A stretch of 64,000 nt of DNA from CAIZQW01 sp942493055 (GCA_942493055.1 OW818680.1:1798001-1862000), one strand, 5' to 3'. Positions 25,440 through 34,237 are shown, counted from the stretch's first letter. The notes: a model not told the origin generated them from the sequence alone. Numbers and translations are program-made.

Positions 25440-26318
25440 TTAGCCGAGTTCCAGCGCCTCTTTCATCTTTTCTGCTGCCCTCAACAGGTCCTGCTGTGTC
25501 TTTCTCACACAAGCCGTGCGAGGATCGAATTGATTGATAAACAACTCCGGGAGGAACGTGCTCAGGACTGCATCGGGCTCAAGCGGTTCATGCTTATAAT
25601 CAGGATAAATCGAGTAATAGTCATGAAACTTGAAACGTCCGCCCTTCCCCCCGATTTGAGGATGCTCTGAAAAACGCACCCACTGATTGGGAATGCCCAA
25701 CGCGTCCGCAACAATGAGTCCATGCATCGCTGATGCAAGGATCAAGTCGCTGGCGGCCAGTTGCTCAAGCACCTTGAGCGGATTATCCCGGACATTAATC
25801 ACGATGGAATGTTTGATCGCGCTGTGCAGTTGCTGGACTCTTGGCAAGCCCTGATCGGCCACATGCGGAACAATCGCACAGGCGTATTGCTTCGCAGTTT
25901 TTTTCTCCAGGAGAAACGAGGCGAGCAGGCCGGCATCCCCCAGCGCGACATCCGCTTGCGCATCCAGCACGCCCAATGCAATCAGTTGCTCCTGGGTCAA
26001 CGCTCCGCGCACAGCATGACAAATCATCTTTCGCAGCGGCGCCACCGCATTGGACGACCAATCGCCCGTAATCCCGGATGAGAAGACGTGCAGCGGCGAC
26101 AAGAAATGATACAGGCCTTTACGAACCCATGATTCCCGAGGACGCAGAAGCCCCTTCCCAATGATCGTGCCGATTCCAAGCACACGAGCCTTGAGCGGTT
26201 GCTTATAGCACGATTTGACCGGCATCCCAAGCACCCGCTCAAAGATGAGCGGGTTCAGTGAGTCCCCAAAATTGGGCCCCTTGCAGTGGCACAGAGTAAC
26301 AGGGCGAGAGGTCTTCAT
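25440..26318 (-). CDS. Polysaccharide pyruvyl transferase-family protein
   Basis: The 292-aa protein shows LCHCKGPNFGDSLNPLIFERV near its start and LIVADALGIPNQWVRFSEHP near the end, both typical of the pyruvyl transferase superfamily that adds pyruvate ketals to glycans. I set the start at 26318, as the ATG there overlaps the previous gene's TGA (ATGA). It belongs to a tightly packed surface-glycan set. Confidence 0.78.
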   Translation of the reverse strand: MKTSRPVTLCHCKGPNFGDSLNPLIFERVLGMPVKSCYKQPLKARVLGIGTIIGKGLLRPRESWVRKGLYHFLSPLHVFSSGITGDWSSNAVAPLRKMICHAVRGALTQEQLIALGVLDAQADVALGDAGLLASFLLEKKTAKQYACAIVPHVADQGLPRVQQLHSAIKHSIVINVRDNPLKVLEQLAASDLILASAMHGLIVADALGIPNQWVRFSEHPQIGGKGGRFKFHDYYSIYPDYKHEPLEPDAVLSTFLPELFINQFDPRTACVRKTQQDLLRAAEKMKEALELG

Positions 26319-27130
26319 AGTGTAGACGAGCAGCAACAGGACTCCAGTGCGCGAAGCACTTTTTTGTCCCGCATGATCATCGGGAAGTAACCCTGTATGC
26401 AGGCCACGTTTTCACGGGTGATCCCCGGAGGCAACGCGCGTCGCAGCAGTTCCGTGAAGCGATTGAAATCCTTTTGAAGCGCGCGACCGCCGCGACGCGG
26501 ACGCAGCAGATCATTGATCAGGCGCAAATAATCACAGAGGTGCGCCTGCTCAATGGAGAGCGTCGCCCCCGGGGCATACTCAAAGTCAATGGCCATCATC
26601 TCATACGTTTGAGGGTCAACAAGAATGTTGCCCAGATTCAAGTCCATGTGGACAACCTGTGCCGCATGCATGCCACGCACCAGCGCAAAGAGATGCGGGA
26701 ACAGCATCCAGACCCTTTGCTCATCAGCCTTGAGCAGTTCTGAAGCGCGCGGAAAGGGATGATAGGAAGCGACAATCGCCTCCTGCGTGCGCCACACAGG
26801 CTTTGGAGAAAGCTTCGTTTGGGACAACGCCGTATACGCAGCCCACTCATAATCGAGTCGTTCATCCGGCGTCAACGTCCGCCGAAGCGCATCTGAGGAT
26901 GAAGGCGCGGCCTTTCCTGCTTGATTGTTTTTGACACGCATCATCGCGATGCGCTGCCCCTGCGTCTCGACATAAAACAGGCGGTCATAGCCCCCTTTCC
27001 CAGAGGCGGGAACCAACTGGCAAGGCTGCTGCAAGAAGGCACTTAGTTCCTCCTGAAGCTTGCCCCGGAGCGGTTCAAACGTACGTCGTAAACGCCGTTC
27101 TTTCAAAAGTCGTAAGAGTGAAAAATTCAT
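26315..27130 (-). CDS. KdkA/lipopolysaccharide kinase-type protein
   Basis: The 271-aa protein has the LPS core kinase layout: an N-lobe segment with GYDRLFYVETQGQRIAMMRV, and the catalytic loop VVHMDLNLGNILVDPQTYEM followed by AIDFEYAP (HxDL-N and DFE). It probably phosphorylates a core sugar such as Kdo or heptose. The start lies 1 bp over the previous gene's stop (TGATG). Downstream the polysaccharide pyruvyl transferase is coupled by ATGA. Confidence 0.78.
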   Translation of the reverse strand: MNFSLLRLLKERRLRRTFEPLRGKLQEELSAFLQQPCQLVPASGKGGYDRLFYVETQGQRIAMMRVKNNQAGKAAPSSSDALRRTLTPDERLDYEWAAYTALSQTKLSPKPVWRTQEAIVASYHPFPRASELLKADEQRVWMLFPHLFALVRGMHAAQVVHMDLNLGNILVDPQTYEMMAIDFEYAPGATLSIEQAHLCDYLRLINDLLRPRRGGRALQKDFNRFTELLRRALPPGITRENVACIQGYFPMIMRDKKVLRALESCCCSSTL

Positions 27131-28386
27131 CAGGATTTCACCAAACGCCGCAGGAGCGCAGCAAGCGAATCAGCCGAGGACTCAAGGCCCCCATCATTGT
27201 TAAATAGTAAATAGTCGGTTGGCATACGGTGCGTGAAATGCCGGAACATCTCGTGATTATATTTCGCGATTCCGGCCAGTGTCATCTCTTGCTTGCGTTG
27301 CGCCAGACGTTGATATGAAACCAAAAAATGAACCGTGGGAATCCGGCATCCCCAAACGCGAGTCAACCACTCTTTATGTCCGAAACTCGGCTCATCACTC
27401 TTGCGGTTACACATTAAAAAATCAACCAGGGATCGGTCCATCAACACGGTTTTTTTAGAGGACGCAAACCACACGCCCAAACGAAGCCGCATACAGGCTA
27501 ACCCGTAAACCAGGGGGGCCAGCGTCTCATCAAATTTTTCCCGGTTCTGGAAGAGCAACGGACGAACAAGAATGACAAGCATTTTAAAGAAGAAATTTTT
27601 CCGATAGAGGTGTTTCCCCGTATAGATGCCAGAGACGCGCTCGGGCAACCGTTTTTGCAACGCCTTGGCCATCGTCGTCTTTCCGCAGCCATCGCCGCCC
27701 ATGAGGGATAACCACTTCAGTGAACGCGGCCCTGCAAGCCGGGCATCTTTCCATTTTGCGACAAGTCCTTTGCGCGAAGGGCGGCATAATTCCGGAAAAC
27801 GTTTTAAGGTCTCGTCGGCAAACTGGATGAGTTCTGGCGTCACCTTCCGCTGCTGTAAAACATCCCCCAGGATTGAGGCAAGAGCGCGCTCAGGAGACGC
27901 TTTTACATACGCCTCCATGCGTTCGTACATCCCTTGCGTGAAACAATCCAAGCGCCGCTTCGAGATCATGTGATGCACATAGACACTGAGTTCCAACTCC
28001 AAGGGCAACCTGAAAAGCGAAACGCTCTGGGGGGTCGCCCGACGCAACGCCGCTTCCGGCACCAGCATCATGGACCGGTTAAACAACTGCCTCAGTTCAA
28101 CCCATAAATCAAAGTCCACCTGATGCTTGCCATCGCAGGAATAGAGGAAAAGCTTGTATTTCGCCCCATCCATCGACACGAAACGCGCATGGCACTCCCC
28201 CTGCTGGACCCACCCATAGACCGCATCGAACAGGGCATAGACAGACGCACGTGTCCCCAGAAGGTCAACATCCCCGCCATCGATCGCCTTTGGCGAGAGA
28301 GGCTCGCCCCTCAATTGCACAAACTGCCACGGCCCAGCCATGACACGTTCAATACAGGAACATAATTTTTCGTATTCGCTATTCAT
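27130..28386 (-). CDS. Nucleotidyltransferase-like and thymidylate kinase-like two-domain protein
   Basis: The N-terminal part (about residues 1-200) contains GGDVDLLGTRASVYALFDAV, with the DxD pattern of small nucleotidyltransferases, and HQVDFDLWVEL. The C-terminal part (about 220-418) is a P-loop kinase: Walker A MGGDGCGKTTMAKAL near residue 230, DRSLVDFLMC as a thymidylate kinase-like DR(S/Y) region, and a lid-like Arg/Lys-rich QRLAQRKQEM. Such fusions are rare to me and have no clear function. The place in a glycan cluster suggests a role in activating or phosphorylating a sugar. Frame and start look sound. Confidence 0.7.
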   Translation of the reverse strand: MNSEYEKLCSCIERVMAGPWQFVQLRGEPLSPKAIDGGDVDLLGTRASVYALFDAVYGWVQQGECHARFVSMDGAKYKLFLYSCDGKHQVDFDLWVELRQLFNRSMMLVPEAALRRATPQSVSLFRLPLELELSVYVHHMISKRRLDCFTQGMYERMEAYVKASPERALASILGDVLQQRKVTPELIQFADETLKRFPELCRPSRKGLVAKWKDARLAGPRSLKWLSLMGGDGCGKTTMAKALQKRLPERVSGIYTGKHLYRKNFFFKMLVILVRPLLFQNREKFDETLAPLVYGLACMRLRLGVWFASSKKTVLMDRSLVDFLMCNRKSDEPSFGHKEWLTRVWGCRIPTVHFLVSYQRLAQRKQEMTLAGIAKYNHEMFRHFTHRMPTDYLLFNNDGGLESSADSLAALLRRLVKS

Positions 28387-28394
28387 TTAACTTC

Positions 28395-28562
28395 ACTGGG
28401 ATGTTGGAATAATGGAAAATGGATGCTTGGAGCTTATTGGAGGGTCGGGTTACACCCCGACCGTCGGTGCGGGTGTAACCGCACCCTCCATTAACCCCAG
28501 TTTCGAGTTTCAAGTTTCCAGTTTCAAAATTCCAATATTCCAACATTCCATCATTCCAGTCT
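28395..28562. repeat. Composite MITE-like element (ATTCCANN arms with palindromic core)
   Basis: Left arm 28395-28422 is tandem TGGAATNN; right arm 28530-28562 is tandem ATTCCANN, so the arms are inverted. Between them, at 28439-28490, the core begins TGGAGGGTCGGG and ends CCCTCCA, with the inner palindrome GTTACACCC/GGGTGTAAC. A TTTCAAGTTTCCAG-type repeat lies before the right arm. No gene is present in this 180-bp gap. Confidence 0.8.
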
Positions 28563-28568
28563 CCACCC

Positions 28569-29357
28569 CTACTTCCAATAATCCAGTATCCACGGACAGG
28601 GCTTAATCGTCTTATACATTTTCTTCCAGCCATGCGCACGCTTTTTACTCGTCGCATCGTTTGTCCACGTGCCTGCGACCGCTTCGTTCAGCCCAGGATA
28701 CCCATGAAAGGCAATCATCTTCAACCCCTCGACGCGCGGTAATTTCGCAGGGATAAAGGGACGTAAAATACCAATGGGAAGGCAGTGGAACTTGAAGCTT
28801 TTAAACCAGTTGTCAGGCCAGAAATGGAGCGCCCCATAGCGTTCGATTACCTTCGCTGAGAGATACTCCTGGGAGGCGGTGTGATAGCGCTTTAAGACCT
28901 CTTCAGCATGTTGCTCAAAGTAGGTTTTTACAAAACCCAGCGTCCCCACGACCCAGGAATAACAGCTCGCCTGCCCCACATGATCCCCGGGCGTATTCCA
29001 ATCCTTGATAATATAAAATGCATCCCCTTGTGGATAGGTGAACAATTCATCCAGGTTTCCGACGATCAGCGAATCCAAATCGAAGAAGAAAACGCGCTCG
29101 CCAGCCAGCCCGCCAAGGGCGTCATCACAGAGTCCAGCCTCTTTTTTATAGGCATATTTGTTCAACGCGTCCGGCACATTCATCGTCGGCCGTGGGTGCG
29201 TTTGAATCGCAGGATCCAGCCCTTCCGTTTCGCCTGTGAAACAGTGGAAGGTCACGGGAAGGGAGGTGTTCCGTTTCACCATGGAGAAGAGTTTGTTGAC
29301 ATCTCCGGCCGTGTAATAGTCCCCCCACTTGATACAGATGACATGATACGTGTTCAT
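28569..29357 (-). CDS. Putative glycosyltransferase (GT8-like nucleotide-diphospho-sugar fold)
   Basis: The 262-aa protein has a Rossmann-type start (YHVICIKWGDYYTAGDVNKL) and an internal FFDLDSLIVGNLDELF, in which DLD resembles the DxD metal motif. KYAYKKEAGLCDDAL precedes it. The family is close to GT8-like enzymes; donor and acceptor are unknown. It lies in the minus-strand glycan run with its own spacer containing a repeat element. Confidence 0.72.
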   Translation of the reverse strand: MNTYHVICIKWGDYYTAGDVNKLFSMVKRNTSLPVTFHCFTGETEGLDPAIQTHPRPTMNVPDALNKYAYKKEAGLCDDALGGLAGERVFFFDLDSLIVGNLDELFTYPQGDAFYIIKDWNTPGDHVGQASCYSWVVGTLGFVKTYFEQHAEEVLKRYHTASQEYLSAKVIERYGALHFWPDNWFKSFKFHCLPIGILRPFIPAKLPRVEGLKMIAFHGYPGLNEAVAGTWTNDATSKKRAHGWKKMYKTIKPCPWILDYWK

Positions 29358-29482
29358 AGCGTTCCCCTTGGTGGATTGGTTTCTTGCTCTGTGCGCTCTG
29401 TGGGCTCTGTGAGAAACAAGTTACGCCTCAGTTTATTCCCGGTACCCCAGGCGGCGGGCTTGTGTCTGGTCATCTGATACCC

Positions 29483-29591
29483 TGGGAGTGCGGGCCGTCT
29501 TGTCCGCACCAGAGCCGTGACGGCTCTGCTACCTTGCCATGCAACGGCTCGCCATCACTTTAGAACTTTAGCATTTTAGCACTTTAGAACT
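29483..29591. repeat. Palindromic and ACTTTAGA-type repeats
   Basis: 29483-29531 contains GTGCGGGCC..GGTGCGG-like and AGAGCCG/CGGCTCT inverted repeats; similar sequence is at 50993-51056 (GAGCGCGGGCATCTTGCCCGC). 29556-29591 is a tandem of ACTTTAGAACTTTAGC units. The 29358-29575 gap holds no gene. Confidence 0.65.
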
Positions 29592-30673
29592 TCTGTATAC
29601 ACCGCGATGGTCTTATCGACCATCTGCTCAAGTGAAAAATGCGAGAGTGCGTACGCTCGGAGGCCGGACAACTGGGTGCGGGAGGATTCGACAATCGCAG
29701 CGCCCAAGGCTTCGGCGTTTTCAATCGGCACCAGCCACCCGGAGACGCCCGGCTTGACGATGTCCAGCGCGCCGCCGTGCGCGGTAGCGATCACGGGACA
29801 GTTCATGGCCAGGGCTTCGACCAGCGTGCGCCCAAAGGTCTCCGGCTTACGTGTTGTCGCGGAAATCACGACATTCGCGCAGGCATAGACCTCCGGCATC
29901 TTGCTCTGACTCCCTGTGAAGGTCACGTTGGCTTCGAGGCGGAGCGCCTGAACCAGCGCCTTCAACTGTTCGGCGTAATTTTCCTGCCCCGCCTGCGGAC
30001 TCCCCACAATCAGCAGTTTCCAGGGAGGGAGCTGCCCAGAGACCTGCGCCAAGGCCTTCAGCGCCCAGTCAATCCCCTTCAGGGACGAGATGCGCCCCAC
30101 AATCGCGAGAACGAACTTGCACTCCAAGTCCTGCTTGGTTTTGAACGCCACCATCCAGCTCCTGTCGAGCTTTTCAGGGTTGAACCCCTCTTCATCCATG
30201 CCCCTTGGAATCAAGCGGAAGCGCTCATCCGTGATGCCATAATGCTGTCGCAGGTAGGTGCGCATCGCCTCGCTCGCGCCAATCACACGTTCCGCGCGCA
30301 CCATGATGCGACTGTATCCGTTCACCGTATTAAAGCCATGAACCGTCGACACCACAGGAATCCCCAACGGCTTATTCGCAATGTGGACGAGCCACGCAGG
30401 CACGCGGCTGCGCACATGCAAAATATCAGGCCTGAGTTCACGCAAGATCTTCCGCAGCTCCAATACCCGTAACGGGAAGGTCAGCGGATTCTTGGACTTC
30501 ACATCGCAAACAATATGCCGCCCCCCCTGCTCCACAATCTGAGGCACCAACTTCCCGCCAGCAGAAACAACGGTGTTCTGAATGCCGCGCCGGACAAACT
30601 CGCGGTTCAGGTCGACCACCCCGCGCTCTGTGCCCCCTTCATTCAATGACGGTATTAATTGGATGACATGCAT
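29576..30673 (-). CDS. Glycosyltransferase family 4
   Basis: The protein opens HVIQLIPSLNEGGTERG, a classic GT4 start, and has the C-terminal KPETFGRTLVEALAMNCPVIAT motif with the retaining-GT E-x7-E pattern. It transfers a sugar from an activated nucleotide onto a glycan or lipid. I set the start at 30673; the longer frame adds 17 residues that run into the previous gene. The gap to the DUF6901-like gene is about 3 bp. Confidence 0.88.
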   Translation of the reverse strand: MHVIQLIPSLNEGGTERGVVDLNREFVRRGIQNTVVSAGGKLVPQIVEQGGRHIVCDVKSKNPLTFPLRVLELRKILRELRPDILHVRSRVPAWLVHIANKPLGIPVVSTVHGFNTVNGYSRIMVRAERVIGASEAMRTYLRQHYGITDERFRLIPRGMDEEGFNPEKLDRSWMVAFKTKQDLECKFVLAIVGRISSLKGIDWALKALAQVSGQLPPWKLLIVGSPQAGQENYAEQLKALVQALRLEANVTFTGSQSKMPEVYACANVVISATTRKPETFGRTLVEALAMNCPVIATAHGGALDIVKPGVSGWLVPIENAEALGAAIVESSRTQLSGLRAYALSHFSLEQMVDKTIAVYTEVLKC

Positions 30674-30675
30674 AA

Positions 30676-31386
30676 TTATGATAGGTAGGAGCGGAAAATC
30701 GTAGAGAGATTTCCGATTTCGCAATCCGTAATATTGTAGGGGATATAATCGGCGAAGTTGTTCAGAATAACAACAGCATTCAAGTTGGCATCTTTCGCCG
30801 CCTCAGACGTGATGCGTTTACAGAAATACGTGTTGAGCTTGTGAATCTCGTCATACGTTGAGAGGAGATGTTCCAACTTCCAATCTGCTGAAAGGCCTTT
30901 TTGGGCCCGCAGGAACTGCGCCGTCAGATACATCGAAATGTGACGGTACGTGGTCTCCTCCAAAGATGCAAACGGCAAGTGGAAGCGCACCATCGGCTTC
31001 AGTCTCTCCATCACAGGACACCCGCTGGTGGTCATGTAAATGCCCAACAGCGAACTTACCGCATGTTGGAGTGGCACGCATTGCGAATAATTCCGCTGTT
31101 CGGTTTCAACCACCACATTCACCTTTTCATGGGAGACATGGTCTTTGAACGCCGTGATCAGATCGATGACTTCAACGGCGATGGGGCAGTACGTGTGCTC
31201 TGGCCCCTCCAAGGTGCAATTGGGACATTGATGATAACTCCGCTCAGTCCACGCCGGCAAGTTCCTCTCAACGCACGTGCGGATGATCGTGAGCGTATCG
31301 GGATCGAGATTGATCTCGAAATCCAGTTTTTTACCAGACTCGAACTCAAAGTGGTATTTGAAGTAGATGGGCTTTTCTGCTGTCAT
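30676..31386 (-). CDS. DUF6901-like protein
   Basis: The 236-aa protein resembles a family I recall as DUF6901: a beta-rich start YFKYHFEFESGKKLDFE, a motif CPNCTLEGPEHTYCPIA near residue 55, and LLGIYMTTSGCPVMERLKP followed by VRFHLPFASLEETTYR. The CxxC and second C suggest a bound metal or a structural cysteine cluster. I do not know a function. It is packed between two glycosyltransferase genes. Confidence 0.62.
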   Translation of the reverse strand: MTAEKPIYFKYHFEFESGKKLDFEINLDPDTLTIIRTCVERNLPAWTERSYHQCPNCTLEGPEHTYCPIAVEVIDLITAFKDHVSHEKVNVVVETEQRNYSQCVPLQHAVSSLLGIYMTTSGCPVMERLKPMVRFHLPFASLEETTYRHISMYLTAQFLRAQKGLSADWKLEHLLSTYDEIHKLNTYFCKRITSEAAKDANLNAVVILNNFADYIPYNITDCEIGNLSTIFRSYLS

Positions 31387-31407
31387 AACAAGAAATCCGC
31401 CAACGAC

Positions 31408-32376
31408 TCAGCCATTGAGTAATTTTTCAGCCACATGATCGACTTCAACCAGCGCGCCTCTTGATTTCAGAACGTTTGTTTGTTTCCAGACCTCAAAGGG
31501 GGTGACCCAACCATCGGCTTCCAGCATCTCGATGCCTTTAGCCACGCGACTGCTCGATGCAACTGGCCCATTGAGTGACATCATCTTCAACAAGCCGACC
31601 GGCGCGCCACTCCCGAGCGCCTCATAAATCATAGAAACGCTGTCCCGTGTGACCCAGACAGCCTTTGCACACTGAAGTTTATCAGCGACCCATCCGCGCG
31701 GGGTCTTTTCAACAGGGACGACATCAATGGCCGGACACTCCCGCCGCAAAACATCAACAAAACCAGCCGGTGTCCGCCTGGAGGTCGTCAGTAAAAACTT
31801 CGTATCCGACTGTTGACTGCCCACTGCTGGCTGCCCACTGCTCACTGTTTTCAACTGTTCAATTACCTGCTGCTCATCCCACCCATACTCTTTGCTCGGA
31901 CCGCCGATCAAGATCAGCGTATGCGTTTTAGGACGCTCAGGCGACGGCTTCACACCATGGAGCGCACCCAGGGTTGGAACGATGTATGCCGGCGGCTTCG
32001 CCAGCACGTCTGAAGGTAAATCATGCCGAGGCACAACAGAACAATCAAACCAGCTCATGGGCAGAGACGGCTTCATGCACACCACGGTCTTTGCGCGTTT
32101 AAACAAACAGCCACTGAGTAGCAAGGGCAGGTGCGTCCCGTGCCCGGCAGCAATAATGAAATCCGGTGTCCCTTGAGCCCTGACCGCTGTCCCCTGCCCC
32201 CAAATCACCCTCAGCTTGCCCCAAAAGCTTTTGCCGGCCAAATCGATCTCGCGAATCTGGCCGCCCATTCGCGCAACCAAAGCCCCGGCCAGGCCGCGCG
32301 TCTGACTCAGATGCCCAGCCTTACCATCACTTAAAATCCAGATCAATCGTTCCAAAAAAGACTCCGTCCCTGTCAA
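31408..32376 (-). CDS. ELM1/GtrOC1-like glycosyltransferase
   Basis: The 322-aa protein has WILSDGKAGHLSQTRGLAGAL, DFIIAAGHGTHLPLLLSG and VVCMKPSLPMSWFDCSVVPRHD, the ELM1-type order, and a closing ALGSGAPVGLLKM loop. This superfamily is near GT-B enzymes and is thought to act in LPS-type glycan synthesis. An ACTG-type repeat (about 31808-31858) adds a loop, roughly SGQPAVGSQQS, that the family lacks. It is the first gene of the glycan run. Confidence 0.8.
   Translation of the reverse strand: MTGTESFLERLIWILSDGKAGHLSQTRGLAGALVARMGGQIREIDLAGKSFWGKLRVIWGQGTAVRAQGTPDFIIAAGHGTHLPLLLSGCLFKRAKTVVCMKPSLPMSWFDCSVVPRHDLPSDVLAKPPAYIVPTLGALHGVKPSPERPKTHTLILIGGPSKEYGWDEQQVIEQLKTVSSGQPAVGSQQSDTKFLLTTSRRTPAGFVDVLRRECPAIDVVPVEKTPRGWVADKLQCAKAVWVTRDSVSMIYEALGSGAPVGLLKMMSLNGPVASSSRVAKGIEMLEADGWVTPFEVWKQTNVLKSRGALVEVDHVAEKLLNG
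31808..31858. repeat. ACTG-type tandem repeat inside a coding region
   Basis: Units of GACTGTTGACTGCCCACTGC fall within the ELM1-like gene without breaking the frame. The same family is at 7942-7972. Confidence 0.6.
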
Positions 32377-32606
32377 TGATGCAAAAACTTGTCTTGTTTA
32401 AGTACCGTTAACGTAATGCAGTTCAACATGTTATAGATCTTCACCCGCGTAATACCCACCAGTGGAGAAGACACAGAAACCAGTAAAAACATATCATGTC
32501 CCAGCACCCCAAGTCGAGCCACTTTTTCAGCCTCCCGCATTTTGGTGTTGCTATCTGGGCTCAAATAATTTTTAATACACCCATCACTGAACACATAAGG
32601 AGTTTT

Positions 32607-33293
32607 ATGTCGCTGAATATTGTAACCAAAATTGATGATCGGGTAGCGGTCAAGCATGTCCTCATGAGCGTCTCCGACAAGACCGGTCTCGATTCCTTTG
32701 TCCCCGCGCTCATTGCCGCATGTCCGGATGTCAAAATCTTATCCACCGGCGGCACCTATACAGCCATCCAGAACATGCTCTCTTCAGCGCAAGCCGCCAA
32801 GCACCTGGTCTCGGTATCGGATTATACCGGCCAGCCCGAGATGCAGGGCGGCCTTGTGAAGACCTTGGATTTCAAGATCTATCTCGGACTCCTGAGCGAA
32901 ACCTACAACGACGCGCACCAGAAAGATCTGGCCCGCACCGATGCCGTGGCCATCGACATGGTGGTCGTCAACCTCTATCCCTTCAAGCAGACCGTTGCAA
33001 AGCCGGATGTCACACCTGAATCAGCCCGTACCCATATTGACATCGGCGGACCGTGCATGGTCCGCGCCTCGGCAAAGAATTATTTACGTGTCGCCTCGGT
33101 CACCGACCCCGTAGACTACGCAGGCTTGATTGGCGAGTTGAACTCCAACAGCGGGACACTCAGCCTCGCCACACGTTTTGCGCTCATGAAAAAAGCCTTT
33201 GCGCATACAGCCTCGTACGACACCGCCATCGCCAGTTTCTTTGCAGAGGTCGCGCCAGCTCGCATCGCCAGCGCGTATACGTCAAACTCATGA
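32607..33293 (+). CDS. purH: IMP cyclohydrolase domain of PurH, stand-alone
   Basis: The 228-aa protein covers only the N-terminal half of bifunctional PurH. VLMSVSDKTGLDSFV, ILSTGGTY, LVKTLDFKIYLGLL, DMVVVNLYPFKQTV and THIDIGGPCMVRASAKNYLRVA are all typical. The AICAR transformylase half is absent here, so formyl transfer must come from another gene such as a PurP or a separate PurH C-domain. AAGGAG precedes the ATG. Its stop overlaps the fumarase alpha start by 2 bp (ATGA). The 32377-32606 gap shows no convincing gene. Confidence 0.88.
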   Translation: MSLNIVTKIDDRVAVKHVLMSVSDKTGLDSFVPALIAACPDVKILSTGGTYTAIQNMLSSAQAAKHLVSVSDYTGQPEMQGGLVKTLDFKIYLGLLSETYNDAHQKDLARTDAVAIDMVVVNLYPFKQTVAKPDVTPESARTHIDIGGPCMVRASAKNYLRVASVTDPVDYAGLIGELNSNSGTLSLATRFALMKKAFAHTASYDTAIASFFAEVAPARIASAYTSNS

Positions 33294-34153
33294 AAGAACA
33301 TCTGATTGAGCTGATTCGCCGCACCACCAGCGACCTGCCTGCTGATATCGAGTCAGCCTTGCGTCAAGCCTTCGCCTCTGAAGCCCAGGAGACCCAGGCT
33401 TCGCTTTTCCTGAATTCAATCCTTGAAAATATCACGCTGGCGCGCACGCAATCAGCCCCCCTTTGCCAAGACACCGGCACCTTGACCTTTTTCTGGAGCG
33501 TGCCGCGCGGCACGGACACCTGCGCGCTTGAACAGGCGGCGCAGGAAGCCGTCAAGCACGCGACCGCCCAGGGCTGGCTCCGGCAAAATACGATTGATAC
33601 GTTGTCCGGAAAATCCATCCCAACAAACGTGGCGGAGGGCGCTCCGGTCTCGCATTTTGAGCAGACAGAGACAACCGCCACGGAGGTCTGGCTGCTTCAG
33701 AAGGGCGGCGGCTCTGAAAATATGAGCTGCCAGTTCAGTCTTCCGGATGAGGCGCTTCACGCAGGACGCGACCTGGAGGGCGTTCGCACGTGCATTCTGC
33801 ATGCCGTATGGCAGGCACAAGGCTTTGGCTGCGCACCCGGCATCTTAGGCGTCTGCATCGGCGCAGACCGCGGTGAGGGCTTCTTGCTCGCCAAGAAACA
33901 GTTGTTGCGCCCCCTCTCCGATTGTTCACCTGTGGCCGAACTTGCCGCGCTTGAGAAGCGGATTGTCGCCGAAGCGAACACGCTGGGGATCGGCCCCATG
34001 GGCATGGGCGGCAGAATAACGCTGCTCGGAGCGAAAATCACCTCAGCCCCGCGCCTGCCAGCCTCCTATTTCGTGACGGTCGCCTATATGTGCTGGGTCT
34101 GCCGGCGGCGTGGTTTCCGCCTGGAAGGCGAGCAGCTTGACTGGCTGGGGTGA
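33290..34153 (+). CDS. Class I fumarate hydratase/L-tartrate dehydratase alpha subunit
   Basis: The 287-aa protein shows AP(L)CQDTGTLTFFWSVPRG, KGGGSENMSCQF, GCAPGILGVCIGADRGEG and GIGPMGMGGRITLLG, the alpha-chain landmarks of the [4Fe-4S] class I enzymes. Cys in CQDTG, MSC and GCAPG fit cluster ligands. The beta chain is normally adjacent, but the next gene is on the other strand. Coupled behind IMP cyclohydrolase; fumarate is also a product of purine synthesis, so a shared unit is intriguing. L-tartrate dehydratase is the alternative. Confidence 0.85.
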   Translation: MKEHLIELIRRTTSDLPADIESALRQAFASEAQETQASLFLNSILENITLARTQSAPLCQDTGTLTFFWSVPRGTDTCALEQAAQEAVKHATAQGWLRQNTIDTLSGKSIPTNVAEGAPVSHFEQTETTATEVWLLQKGGGSENMSCQFSLPDEALHAGRDLEGVRTCILHAVWQAQGFGCAPGILGVCIGADRGEGFLLAKKQLLRPLSDCSPVAELAALEKRIVAEANTLGIGPMGMGGRITLLGAKITSAPRLPASYFVTVAYMCWVCRRRGFRLEGEQLDWLG

Positions 34154-34159
34154 GCCTTT

Positions 34160-34182
34160 TTGTGACCACTCAGTGGTCACAA
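34160..34182. repeat. Perfect palindrome TTGTGACCACT/AGTGGTCACAA
   Basis: Eleven-bp arms flank a single C. It lies 6 bp after the fumarase stop and could be a terminator stem, though no T-run follows directly; a REP-like element is the alternative. A related palindrome is at 48753-48777. Confidence 0.6.
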
Positions 34183-34237
34183 ATAAGAGATTAAAAAACA
34201 CGCTTGCAATGAACTTCTCTCTTTTACCCTCTTCAAA

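Noticed and set aside
32373..32657. A 94-aa open frame on the minus strand before purH
   Set aside because: It overlaps the purH start and its N-terminal part reads low-complexity sequence. There is no ribosome site or family resemblance.
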